DNA of 64,000 nt from Ischnura elegans (Eukaryota; Arthropoda; Insecta; Odonata; Coenagrionidae): positions 3,968,001-4,032,000 of the forward strand of contig NC_060252.1 of NCBI RefSeq assembly GCF_921293095.1. The letters run 5' to 3'. A program made the position numbers and the translations under genes. Below the pieces are notes generated by a model. The model had not been told where the DNA came from, made no database searches, and worked only from the letters and a program-made list of their open reading frames with translations. Below are positions 10,081 to 21,717 of this stretch, piece after piece (the stretch's first letter is position 1; the number at the start of each line of letters is the position of its first letter).

Positions 10081-12980
10081 TTTGTGCCTACTTACTCATG
10101 TTTTAAATACCAGGAATCTTAATTTTTGGCTTTAGAAAGATTGGCCCTAAATATATATTGCAAATGAACGTCGTATCAAGCAATATTTTATCCAATGATG
10201 AAATTTCAGATAAATTGAAACTTTGGGCTTAGTCTTGCAAGAGTGGGAAGGAACAAGTGTGTTTCACTAGATCATGCCACTTATTCCTCCCGTGTTGATC
10301 ACGACGTCCACCTACAATTTAAATATCGAATCTTTGAAGAATTTCAATCCTGAATACTTTATCGAAATTATCGAATATTTAAGGGAGTATTTATCAATCA
10401 TCCACAAGTAATTTTTTCGGACGTAAACATTATTTAACCGCTTCAGAGACTGGTCATGACCCTCAGGCTATACCAAGACAACACTTAAAAAGAACTGAAA
10501 TTATAAAAAAATATTTCACGAATCATTTTATGACGATGCTTGAAATTAACTTTTGAATTTGACAAATACGCATTTTTTTGTTTTCAGATGCTTCTAAGAT
10601 AAAAAAAATAAAGACATAGGATAGCCTATGAAATAGGTCGATAGTCAGGCAACAATTGTATAAGTTCGGTACTTGATGAGTATAAGGGTTTATGGTTTGA
10701 GGCGTGACTTGGTCAAATTGCTTCATGTTAAGTAAAAAGCTTTTAGAGTTTCTAGGAGTCCAGGGGTGGTAAGAGAAATCGAAGCAGTGTGTCTTGATGC
10801 CACTGCAGTAAATAATCATTATCTGGAGACAGTTTGGCATTGCGTGAAAACTCTATAGCCTAGTGCTGGAGTTAAAAAGTTAAACAAAAACCCTTTTTCT
10901 TCTGTGTATACCTCTCAAAGACATTTCTTGCTTAAAGTGATGCTACTTACTAAACCTAATGGTCTGCAAAGAGTGTTTTTTTATCTTTTATTAATGTAAT
11001 CACTTAATGTATTCCTATGGTTTGGAGGGCATAGAGTTAGAACTATTCGAGGATATTTGTTAATTTACAAAGCATATATTACTATTAGTATGTGTAATAT
11101 ACACCCATAGGTGTTTATTATGCATATAAACCCATATACACACTGTATTTAGCCAAGCAGCAAGTCCTGCAACTATTAAAATTGTTTGCTGAGTGTAGTG
11201 AATGGACAAAGTGGTTGTAGACGAGGCAATTCTAAAATGAAAACCATACCCAGCATTTCGTCTCTTCTCTGATGACGGTGCCTGAGAGTGGCATCGATTG
11301 CGACGAGCGATTCGGGGGCACACGTGTGACCTCGTGCGCTCACTCTTCCCGGGAACTTACTTAGATTTGCTCATTTATTTCTATTCATCGGATCACCGTC
11401 CCCCGTAAATGAGCCCAGCTGCAGATAGATGCGTTTGCTGTTCTACCTTGTAAGGCGGAACAATGTTTTCCCCAAGCCGAAGCGACGAGGAAGGCTTTTG
11501 TTAATTCTTGCAATCAGATTAAGCTATACATGTGACACAGTCACTCACTTTTATTTTGTGAAATATTTTCCATCCAGCAGCGCAGCGGTTTTGGGCCAGG
11601 CAGGGTGTCGGCGCGGCCGTGCCTCTGCGTTGGCGCGAAAGTGGGGCCTCAGTTGGTGCCTTTTCTTTTCGGTGAAGTGCGATGGTAGCCTGAAGGCTAC
11701 GCACGATAAAAATATGTATTCAAATAATTTTATCTTTCATAAAGTGGGTAATAATTAATGAACATATGTCTTTAGCTTAACCATGGCCAACTCTAATACA
11801 GGCCGGAACATGCAATTTATCGACAGCGCTTTACGTGACGTCAGGGGTCCTACTGCCTGGGGTCCGGTGGATCGGCCTCTCAGCTGTTGACGTTGTGTGA
11901 TGTAAATACGGATGGACCTCCGTTCACCCTCCCTAAAGTTAAGATAAAAACTACGGTAGGGTTGAGTTATTCGAGTGGTTGTATTTCGTATTATAACAGC
12001 TGTTTATTAAAAGTAATCGTGAGAACTAATAACAAGGCAAGGGATACGAGAGATTATGCACGGAAATATATTTAAGTACCGCGATCGACGACCCAGAAAT
12101 TCAGACCAAGAAGGAAATACCGCTTAGTTTACCGCTTAACCCATTGGTTGTTTATATAGAATAGCACCCTATAAAATTTATTGACTTAGAAATAAAGAGC
12201 GGCTTTAAAATAAACATCATTTCACCTCCCTGAATAACCTAATAAATTAACATGTTAAAAAGTAATGCGTTATTTTATAGCACCTTTCGCCACGGTATTT
12301 TAGGAGAGAAAAAAATGTATGACGTTTAACAACATTTATTTAAAATAAAAATCAGATATATACATTTTCCGGTAAACATTTCATATTGAAGAGGTCAAAC
12401 AACATATCAAACAACCTCACAATGTCACAAGGCATGGCCATCAAAGCATAAATATTACTCCAGAAAGTGGAATAAATAAAAGCTGCCACAGGTTCTTAAT
12501 TTCAATTTCAGCCGGAAACAACCTCTATAGATCGTGCCATTTGAAGTTCACCGATGAACCGTCACCAGCAACAGCTATCAGTTTCACAGGCACCACATTA
12601 TCTGATGGAAAACTTTGATGAAAAAAACATGATCAGTACAAATGTAAGGGCTAATTAGAAAACTTTATGTGATATAGCAAAAAAACTAGTCTTAACATTC
12701 TATATATTAGACAAAAATGTGTAAAAAATATGAAGCCATAAGGAAGATAAATATATTGTCAATCTAATATTTCTAAACACCAAGACCAGTATAATGAAAT
12801 AATAATGACTTCCGAATTGGAGAAATGCCTCAACAAATAACATTATACTACCGTATAACTCAATACTGATTAAAATCAAATCAAATTTTACAAACGAAAG
12901 GAAATTATTGAATTAATCTCGATAATGGTAGCCACACCAGGTTCTTAATAATTGATTATAAGACCAAATTTTCAAAGTTC
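10081..12980. other. Unassigned AT-rich DNA
   Basis: No reading frame here exceeds about 110 codons and none shows a recognisable domain. 11300-11900 is somewhat richer in GC, with overlapping frames on both strands. Near 12482 and 12933 the phrase CCACA..AGGTTCTTAAT occurs twice. These may be older, more diverged members of the tandem array that follows. Confidence 0.5.
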
Positions 12981-12990
12981 ACTCTAAAGG

Positions 12991-13816
12991 AAGTTTTAGC
13001 TGCAGAGAAAATTATTATGTTGTTCTAAATACCACATATATACATAATTTCACTCAGCACTCATGGATTTTCCAATATACCTACTGTATTGGAAGGCGGC
13101 TAGACGTCAATTTACTAAGTCTTTTCAATATGAGAACTTATATCGTCATTTCCTCAGTAGTTCTTTCATGTTCTCACTAATTCATACAATATTCGTTCAT
13201 TTCATCTCCAAGAAATAATTCATCTTTAATTATTTCCACAGATTTTAATGCTTCACTGATCACAATAAGGAGTTTTACCTGCAATAGAAAGATGGATTAG
13301 TTCAAAAATACCACGCATATATGATATCACTCAGTACCCTTGGATTTTCAACATACCTAGAGTATAGTACGGCAGATAAATATCAATTAAGGTACCCTTA
13401 TCGATACGAGAACAAATATTGACATTTCATCAATGTTCTTTCATGTTTCACTGATTCATAAAATATTTGTTGATCTCATTTCCAAGATCTTATCTACTTA
13501 TGTTTACAGGTTTTCATAGTTCACTGATCACAACAAGAAGTTTTACCTGGAAGGGAAAGATGAATTAGTTCAAAATACCACTTATATATTCCATATCACT
13601 TAGTAGCAATTGATTTTCCAATGTACCTTCAGTATTAGAAGGCGGCCAGATGTCAAATTAGCATGTCTTTCGGAAATAAAGATATATATTGTCATTTCAT
13701 CAGCAGTCTTTTCATGTTCCACTGATTCATACAATATTTCCTGATTTCATTTCTTAGAAGTACAACTCATCTACTCATGTTCACAGATTTTCATGGTTCA
13801 CTGATCACAATAAGAA
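12991..13816. repeat. Tandem array, three units of about 275 bp
   Basis: Units begin at about 12992, 13271 and 13539 with AGTTTTA(C/G)CTG and end before a fourth AGTTTTA at 13816. The periods are 279, 268 and 277 bp. Each unit contains ATACCAC.TATATA, ATCACTCAGTA-like, TTCCAATATACCT-like, TTTCATGTT.CACT, ATACAATATT and TTCACTGATCACAA. Copies differ by many substitutions and small indels, so the array is old. No frame is conserved through all units, so it is likely non-coding, either satellite-like or an internal array of a transposon. Confidence 0.75.
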
Positions 13817-16800
13817 GTTTTAAGAAGAGGAGAGGGCCTGAAACACTGTGGGAGTAGCACCAGAGGACAACTTTAGGCGATCTAACTCGTAACTTTTCAC
13901 TTCAACGTTCTTATTCATGTAAGTTACTCGGTGTAGGATATCCCGCTCAGCACAATGCTTGACGCAAACTATTGCGCTTGAAGAAAGATTCCAATCCTTC
14001 CGATGGATATTCTTCAGCCATTTCTGTCTACTGCGTTCATCTTTGGTGAACTGGAACAGTCACATACCCCTTGTTTTTGGTGGATAGGTAGTTGCTTCTG
14101 CAATATGCACACAACAACGCTTGGGCCCCTTTGATGAAAACAATGGAAAGTTGCATTAATAAAGATAGTTTCGCTGATCACAGAAAAAAAGCAGTGCATT
14201 CATGATAAGTTTGGAAAATATGAATAACATCAGTACCTGGAGACATATATTAACAGAGTTAACGAGAAGCCATTCGTCGTTCAATAATATACGACGTTAT
14301 TATAAACACAACTACACATAGTTATTCATAAGGCACACCAAATATAGCAATCACTGTTAACCCGAGAATAATAATATTGTAAAAACAACGCAGCATTTAT
14401 ATCCCGACAAATACGCCTCGTTTCATTTGTGTACTCTCAAGGTTACTTCGTGGCCGGCCGCCAACAGACGCTATGCTTTGGATGAAATACTGCTGAATAT
14501 CCACTCACAATTCACTGAGAATATCTTTAAACTATTTTACTTACCGTAAGGCAAAACAAAGTACAGAAAAATAATTCTTGTTCCCCCTTTTAAACCAGTA
14601 TTGTTGCACTCTCAATTCCCCACCATTAATGGCCGGCCGGCATGTGACCGCAACACTTTTGAAGTAATAAACGTGATTTTCCTCATTCAGCTCCCAAAAA
14701 TTATCTTAAAACTATTGTACGTACCTTTAGCCAATATGATATCCACAAAAGAAGTCCAGTTCTGCCTTTTTAACAAGAGATTTAATGCTTCTTTGGTTAC
14801 ACGGATACTCTTCACGCATAAGTCGCCATGCTCTCAAACAAACACGATAGGACCCCGGCACAGCGTTGCCAAAATTCCATGTTCCGGCCTGTTTAAAGTT
14901 GGCCATGGCTTAACCTTTAAAAGAAAGAGTAATGGGTGGAGGGATTTTTAAGTATGCGATCAAACGTTGAAGTATGCATTCACATTCGGGATTCTTCCTT
15001 TTCCCTGAGGTAGGTGAGAGATATATCAATGTCCTTCCTCTCTACTTTGCTTCAAAACATCATGATCATAATTCTGCTTCAAATAGATATATAATTAAGC
15101 TAATGAAAGTGGTAAAGTATACGTACCAATGAAGAACGATTACGTTTTTCCACACTCTATACTGCTTCGCAGCGAAAAAGGCAAATGAAACTCGAAACCA
15201 TTCGGACTTTCGTCCCTGAAAAACTTGTCCTTGGATACACCGAAGGAGTCTGCTCTCGCAATAGTAATCATTCCTAAAACCAAACGTTTTGAAGTAACCA
15301 GTGGTGGAATGCAATTGAAAATATACTGCTGACATTTTACGTGTATTATCTACGTGCCTACATTACTTGCATTTTACGGTACACAATCGTAGCAATCAAT
15401 TTTAAATTGATCCACTGGTTTCGAAGCAAACAGAGATTTGCTTTTTTACCACAAATACATCAATTTCAGTGGTATTAAGAATTTGTTTTCCGCAATATAT
15501 TGATACCAGATCTGACTTTCTTTTATCAAAACTGTTCGTTACTGCGACGAAATCTACAAGAATACCAAGCGCTCAAAGTTGGGCATTTTGCTTTTATGCG
15601 CAGAAAAGGGCACTTTTATTTTAGAAAAGATTAGGTACACTAAATACTATGGTGTCGAAATTTTTAAAAGTGAATTCTCCAACGTAAAAATAAGTATTCT
15701 TACGTACGCTTTTTGTTGCATTGAAATATTTTGCTTAGTTTAGACGATAGAACTCCTTAAATTCGGATGTCTTCTGTTTTTTACTGACATATTAGCATTT
15801 CGGAAGACCTATGAGGAAACCTATCCAATAACAAATAGTAGTGGCCGGCAAAGATTTTCTAGCATGTACGGAATGTAATTTTTACAATGTAGTTAGAATC
15901 TTATAAAAAATTGAATATAAAGTAGTGGCCGCCATGTCCCATTTTTGTGGAAGTGCATCCAATCATATCGCTCTACACTGGGGTAAACGTGATATCCTAA
16001 TGTGATTCAAATGCTATTTATTTAAATGAAATCAAAGTATTTGAATATGTTTCAGTTTTATTATTTTCACATTAGCGTATGGATTTTTTTTACTTTCATG
16101 CGAATTTGAGGACGTCGCTCATTTCATTACTTGTCTGCCCTCCCCAGGAATCTACGATAAGTAAAAAAATGTCTCGTCCACACAAGGGTTTAGAACCATT
16201 TGCAAGAAAACTCCACACAATTGAGTTGTGAGTTTTCTAGATGTTGAGCTCACCACAGTCACATTTTGATACTCTTGCTCCAGTGTTCTCACAGCGTCCT
16301 TCGCAGGAGGACCAAATTCACTTGCTTGGTCTCTCTCGTACACAAAAACACTCTTGGCAGTATTTTTCCGGACGCAGTTATCGCTTACTGCTTCGTGTAT
16401 AAGTGGGTGAGTTTTTGCATACTCCTAACTAGCATAAGCACAGATTTGTGCCCTTTTGAGCGTAGTCTACATGTCTACTCTCTATGAGCACCTAGTTTGA
16501 TCAGTGATGATGAAATCGCTATCATATTTCGTCATTAAATTTTTCGTCTGCATTTGAAAAATCTCCGCATATTTTAATGCATCCTTTAGTCAGCATTACA
16601 TTTTCTTTTTATTCATCGTAATTTTCCTTTGCACAATTCGAAATTGATTTTTTATAGAGGTTATCCACGTAGAAATCGCTGTGAACGAAAAAATCGGGGA
16701 AATTTGCTGATTGGCGGCCGAGAGTGCCCACTCCTGCGAAGTCATCATCTGCACACGTCTGCCTCGCATCAATTAACTGATCGTACACCCATTCATCAAT

Positions 16801-17440
16801 CATTCGCAGTTTTGTTGAGGCGCATGACTCCACTTTCAATGCCTTTTTTCCATTTCCGAAGCACCGGTTATTTTCGACTTCAACGTTTTTTATTCAAAAT
16901 ATCATTTCCACTAGGCTTTCGCCACATCAGATTTTCTCCACAGCCCACCCGCTGTCTTCCCAACATTTCTCGATCCTTGTTGCACAATATCCTTCCATTC
17001 ACCATGTCTCTAGCTTTTGCCTTGATTGCCTGTAAGCATTCTTCTAAGAGTACCGTCCCAACAACCCTCCCTCCAACAGCTGACCCTCGCTAATCCCTGA
17101 ATGAGGCACCGAGGACCAACTGTGTGAAAACGGGTGCGAAAGATAGACACAGATGACTTGATAGACAAAGAGTTTCGAAAATATACTTTAGGTGCACATC
17201 AAATGTGAGGGAAGAGTTATTGCTTTGGCTAGGGGGGTTTTAGGGTAAATACTACTTTTGGCTGTGGGGGGTATTGCATACCCGCCAGGGTAAGCAGGAG
17301 TTGCGGCGGCCCTCCTCCAGAAATTTTTTAAGAATAATGTTTCAAAATGGCGAATTTTACGGCTTTCTATGGGATATTTGATAAATCCTAACACATTTTA
17401 ATAAGTAAAACTGATCCAAACAATTAAAATGGATTAAACT
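13817..17440. other. Unassigned DNA with one weak internal duplication
   Basis: Two similar stretches at about 14450-14600 and 14630-14760 share TGGCCGGCCG and AATATC/ATTATCTTAAAACTATT followed by TAC.TACC. This suggests a diverged duplication of about 177 bp. Elsewhere there are only short, mutually overlapping frames. The longest, at 16629-17093, is matched by an opposite-strand reading and shows no domain, so I do not call it. Confidence 0.45.
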
Positions 17441-17460
17441 TAAAAATTTCTCTGAGCTCT

Positions 17461-17481
17461 GGGGGGGGGGGGGGGGGGGGG
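17461..17481 (+). repeat. Poly-G run (21 G)
   Basis: Uninterrupted run of 21 guanines flanked by GAGCTCT and TTTAATCCC. A 15-G run occurs at 52289-52303 and other C or G runs lie near 44790 and 53230. Such runs can form quadruplexes and are prone to length errors, so exact length is unreliable. Confidence 0.85.
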
Positions 17482-17886
17482 TTTAATCCCGCAAAATCCC
17501 CCGTCGCTGGGCCACTTCTCCTCAACACTATTTCGTCACTAAATCGAGTCTTTTCACTCGCTTCCATCGGTGTCCGCCATTGTTGGGCTGAACTGCCAAT
17601 CCGTCGTGCAGAAATGGGCAGCTACCAATGTTTTTCTGTTGAGGTTTACTGAAAGCATTAATGTGTGGGGCTTTGGAGAAGATTTGAGTTGCTTTACAGG
17701 GGCCCGAACATTAGAAGCGTGACAACGAAGGGAAATTCATTGGTTGAGTAATGGGAAATGCGTTTTTGCTGACTACTCAGTTGTCCATTTATTGATTTTC
17801 AATGGGAAATTTGAAAATAAAGTATCTCCACTCCTCTCCACGCGTAAGATGTATCAACGCGCGCCGTTAGTGATGCGATAAACAAT

Positions 17887-17919
17887 GGCGCAGCACGACG
17901 CGTCGCGTCGTGCTGCGCC
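17887..17919. repeat. Perfect 15-bp GC-rich palindrome
   Basis: Arms 17887-17901 and 17905-17919 (GGCGCAGCACGACGC and its reverse complement) are identical around the central GTC. It lies 16 bp outside the first family B arm at 17935. Surrounding DNA is much lower in GC. Confidence 0.85.
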
Positions 17920-17934
17920 TAAAAGAGATTGCCA

Positions 17935-18290
17935 AAACCTCAAAAACAATTTTTTGAGCTACGAAGTTGAAATTACATGCATATTTTCAAATAAGTTGTG
18001 CATCACTTGCCAGATTATTTCTTTCCTGTGCCTTCACGTTAACAATATATTTTAATAAACCAAAGGATGAAATTTGCTATGAAATAATATTCGACTTAGC
18101 CTGGATTCGAACCCCGGCTAAGTCAAATATGTTTTCATGGCGAACTTCATCCTTTGGTGTACTCAAATATATTTTTGTTTCTTCTGTAAAATTCTTCTAA
18201 GAAATTACGCTTCTGTCTGAAGAGCAGTTTATAAATAACAATGACTGTGATGTGTACTTAAGAGATTTAAATCAATACTTTAAATTGAGC
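17935..18290 (+). repeat. Family B, short inverted arm with SINE-like insert
   Basis: 17935-18058 matches the family B end, from GCCAAAACCTCAAAAACAAT to AACAATATATTTT, and is the reverse complement of 19075-19190. A tRNA-head SINE fragment (18059-18172) is inserted in it, followed by sequence not found in the other copies. With 18290-19222 it makes a large imperfect inverted repeat about 1.3 kb across. Confidence 0.7.
18059..18172 (+). mobile_element. SINE fragment with inverted arms around a tRNA-like B box
   Basis: Begins ACCAAAGGATGAAATTTGCTATG and ends CATGGCGAACTTCATCCTTTGG, which are reverse complements with few changes. Between them lies GGATTCGAACCCCGGCTAAGTC, matching the B box and 3' acceptor of the tRNA-like head at 43750. 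The A-box half is missing. AATATATTTT-like sequence flanks both sides, consistent with a target duplication. Confidence 0.65.
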
Positions 18291-19222
18291 GTAGTAGTTT
18301 ATGGAATGCACTCAAAGAAAGAAACCTTTCAGTGCCCCTCTTGCAGTGCCCAGCGATTGAATAATAAGAGTCATTCGTAGCAATTTTTTTTAAATTTTAC
18401 TTTATGGTGATTATTTTCTATCGCTATTATATCTGTTATCCACATATTACAGTGAATGAGACCATATTGCATCCACACGCTCGCCGCGTCTCCGTACTCT
18501 CCTCCGCCGCCGGCCAGAACCGGGGTCGACTGCACGCTCGAAAAAAAAAAGGTGTAAAATTCGGGTTTGCAAGATGGTGCACGATTTTACTTTAGGTTCA
18601 CAATGTAGAAGCTTCAAAGAACGACTTGGAATAAGTAACTTGGCGGAAATCGGCTGAAGTATCTACTTTTTCTCTACGTTTATATAAAAAAAATTTGCTG
18701 AAAACAGGCTCCGCCATCAAGTCATATATCTACGGTTAATGATGAAGCAAAATCTTTGAAAATCCTCCAAATCGATAAAAAGAAGTGTTAATTAAGGTAG
18801 TACAACATTTTTGTCAGTAAAACTATTAATTAGACCAATGCTCGAGGATAAAGTTGACAATTTTCAGGAATAATCGAGGGTATTCGTTTTTCGCTAATTC
18901 GGCCTCAAATATATTTCAAAGCACTGCAGAAACAAGTGAATTTGTACGCAGTCACACGCACGGGTGCAAAGTTTAATACACCAAAGGATGAAGTTCGCCA
19001 TGAAGAAATATTTGACGTAGCTGGGATTCGAACCCAATGGCGAACTTCATCTTTTGGTGTCCTCAAATATATTGCTAACATGAAGACACAGGAAAGAAAT
19101 AATTTGGCAATTAATGCACCATTTGTTTGAAAATATGAATGTAATTTCAACTTCCTAGCTCAAAAAATCGTTTTTGAGGTTTTGGCCAGCTTTTTTCGAT
19201 TCTAGGCCCTTGTGCGACGTAA
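18290..19222 (-). repeat. Dispersed repeat family B, copy 2
   Basis: Reverse complement of 1047-1830 over its whole length. Matching blocks include TGGAATGCACTCAAAGAAAG near 18302, CTCCGCCGCCGGCCAGAAC near 18503, CAGGCTCCGCCAT near 18704 and GAGGTTTTGGCCAGC near 19175. The extra length relative to copy 1 is explained by the SINE insertion at 18916-19073. No intact frame is present. Confidence 0.75.
18916..19073 (-). mobile_element. SINE insertion with 13-bp target duplication
   Basis: The direct repeat CCTCAAATATATT occurs at 18903-18915 and 19061-19073, bracketing 158 bp that is absent from family B copy 1. On the minus strand the insert starts ACACCAAAAGATGAAG. It has a shortened tRNA-like piece (TTCGAATCCCAGCTACGTC) between inverted arms, then a body ending GCGTGTGACTGCGTACAAA..CACTTGTTTC. 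The body matches the element at 43750-43905. Confidence 0.82.
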
Positions 19223-19546
19223 CGAATCAGAGATTGGTGCCGTGGTGTTCTTAGGCCACTGAAGTATTGTGCGTGTGAGATTCGGCGTTAGTGTTGGTGC
19301 AGAGGCATTAATTTCAGGGCCTCCATGCATGTTGACGACATACTTACTTCTCCAATGAGGCAATAATGTTGGTTTGGGGAGTCATAGATGGAATGTGCTT
19401 TCGAGGTGCGATTAGAAATGATTAGAAGATGATTCGATTACCTCGCGATTCCGACTGGCCGCGATCACGTGACCTCCGCCTCCCGTGCGAGCAGAAGAAA
19501 ACGGAAAACAGGAGAGCAGTAATGGATGAAATTGGGTGACGAGCAC

Positions 19547-20179
19547 AATAGGCTGGTTTCCTATTATTTTTTTACTGCCCAAAGCGAAAGATTATTACTC
19601 CTAAATTACGTATTTCACGCTTTTAGACTTTTAAATGACGATATCTATTTTTCGCGATTAAAATAAAATTGAAAACTTCCAAGCGCGCAAAAACGCGACG
19701 ACTAAGTATGAATGCTGGGAAAAGCCTGTGTGACGTCGTTCTGGTTCCCGCTTCCCCCGTGTGAAGTGACCTTGGGGCGAGGATATTGTGCGCCGCTGCG
19801 ATGCTGGCTGCTAGCAGGCTTATATAAGGATTATTAATACCTTATCAAACGAAGGAAACTCTCCGGCCATAGGCAGTTTTAATAGGTGATTATTAAGAGA
19901 TGTTTCCCTGAGCTCTGTGCCTCATGCATGCATTGGTAATCTCAGACGATGTAAAACTCCTATCTACTCGTATAGAAACTAGGTGCCTGTGACGTCACGT
20001 GGAGTGGCATCGCATGGGCGTCAATCTGGCCTTTTTCAAATGCAGTTAAAATTGACCATATCTATTCGTCTAGACTGGGAATTCTAAAACCAATGTGTAC
20101 ATTATGAATACACCAATGGTGGGTAACGAATCGCAATAAATGCCTTTCGTTTTCTTTGATGAAATATAACTACCCTATT
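19547..20179 (+). repeat. Dispersed repeat family A, full-length copy 1
   Basis: Runs from AATAGGCTGGTTTCCTA to AACTACCCTATT, 633 bp, with short imperfect inverted ends (AATAGG.T.GTTTCC type). Collinear with 28800-29444 and 50800-51443. It contains GTGTGACGTCGTTCTGGTTCC, ATTATTAATACCTTATC and the CRE/E-box core GTGACGTCACGTGG near 19988. No frame is conserved among copies. No clear target duplication flanks it. A non-autonomous DNA transposon with short ends is most likely; the superfamily is unknown. Confidence 0.8.
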
Positions 20180-20689
20180 GCGAAGCAGCAATCATGATTG
20201 AACATTTTAATTGGACGACTATTGTGAAATTCTCTCGCTCTCTCTCTTCCCTTTGTGTATTCATTATACATTCGTCATCGGCTGACTTCCACTCGACTTC
20301 TAACTTATCTTATCTGCGAGTGCAGGCGCTCCGGAGTCAATGACGTCACTTCCTCGCTTGCTGGATTCACGCCGGCCAAGCTTTTTAGCGCGTGCCACGT
20401 TAACGAAGCTAGGTCATGAAATAGTTACTCTCGCACCCCGATTTGTTTGGTTTTTGCGGGATCTCATGGCGACTCCATTTCGAAGTTATTGTCCAGCATT
20501 CCGCGTCTCCACCTCTCTTCTCTTCCGATTGTACGCCTCTAGGGCACAATGGAAGGGGTGGCCGAATGCTGTTATTCGGGGAGCAGGACAAATAGCAGTG
20601 GGAAAATCAAGAAAGACACTAGAAAAGTCCATGCGAAGAGAGAATTGCACCGCAAGAGAGATACACTTACAGCGGGTAACTTAAGAATA

Positions 20690-21135
20690 GAAGTTTAGAA
20701 ACAATTTAAACAGTTTAAAGTGCTTATACTTCTCTAGGGAAGTGAGGCATAGACAGCAGCGGAGAAATCGATGGTAGAGGCCTTCGAAATGTGGTTTTAC
20801 AGGGGAATGATGAGGAACAGATGGATTAACCGAGTAAGCAAAGTACCTTCATCGAAGATATTGAGAGAAGAGAAGCCCTATGAAAGCCTTAATGAGACGA
20901 CGGAACACCTAATCGGCTATATCTTGAGACATGATGTTCTGATGAAGACAATCGTCTAGAGACAAGAGGATGGCAAGTACTGAAAAGGAAGATATCAGAT
21001 AAATAAATAGATCCATTAGTAAAAGAAAGATGGGAATAATGAGACGTTGGTGTGAACAGTTCAGCTGATCGGAGAATTGAGTGGAGAGCTGCGTCAAAGC
21101 AGTCTTAGGATGATTGATGACGATGGCGGCTATAG
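20690..21135 (+). pseudogene. RTE-like LINE 3' end (C-terminal RT remnant)
   Basis: Plus-strand reading gives GSEA..TAAEKSMVEAFEMW near 20740-20800. LREEKPYESLNE and HLIGYILRHDVLMKTIV follow. This is the conserved C-terminal region of RTE-like arthropod LINEs, usually HILRHDGLMKTIVEG. Stops follow, and the 3' part carries AAAAGGAAGATATCAGATAA, also found inverted at 21718-22215. Only the last part of ORF2 is present, with substitutions in core residues, so the copy is dead. Confidence 0.75.
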
Positions 21136-21218
21136 TGCGTATTTATTACCATTTCACATTTACCTCTTGCGACGAATACACTCCCACTGTAATGCCTATC
21201 ACTTCGTGTCCATTCTTC

Positions 21219-21452
21219 AGGCCGTTTTACAAGGGGCACGTGCTTGCACAATCTGACGTATTTACGAAGGCGCATTCAAAATTGCATCGTGTAAGGTGGT
21301 GAATTGCCAGAACGCATGCGAGAATGCGTGGACGTGAGATGGCAAAATAGCCCCTGTTCTAATTTCGTTCACGCATTCGTGCAAATACACGCCATTTTAT
21401 AAATTAATGCAGTTCTAACATGCGCAATTCCGTGCCCCGGGTAAAACGGCCT
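21219..21452 (+). mobile_element. MITE family M, copy 1 (234 bp, TSD TTC)
   Basis: Terminal inverted repeats AGGCCGTTTTACA... and ...GTAAAACGGCCT bound 234 bp, with TTC directly on both sides (3-bp target duplication). Internal landmarks are CTGACGTA, GTGAATTGC, CATGCGAGAATGCGTGGACG and GCGCAATTCCGTG near the right end. Three further copies are at 21916, 43907 and 44196. No coding. A 3-bp duplication and this end structure fit a PIF/Harbinger-type non-autonomous element. Confidence 0.88.
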
Positions 21453-21717
21453 TTCCAAAATGCCCCACGCACCTGTCCGCTCCGATATTTATTCTTCCTT
21501 CCGCTGTGATCGGCTGTGCTTTTGCAATCGAGTCAAACACTTTGAATTTATTGTTTCGTGAGGAATCATTCAGATGTTTGCTGTCCGTTTGCGATTGAGA
21601 ATTAGGGGAATTACTTTTCTCATGTCAAGATTAACTTTGGTCCATATTGCTGGTTTTACATACATGTTGTGAAAACAACTACTCATCTCAATTTTTGCCT
21701 TTTCGCGAGGATTTTAT

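Noticed and set aside
16629..17093. 154-codon frame on the plus strand
   Set aside because: No domain, and an opposite-strand frame of 76 codons covers part of it. A protein-like pattern on the minus strand (a VNGRILCNKDREMLG stretch) hints at a transposon scrap but could not be assigned.
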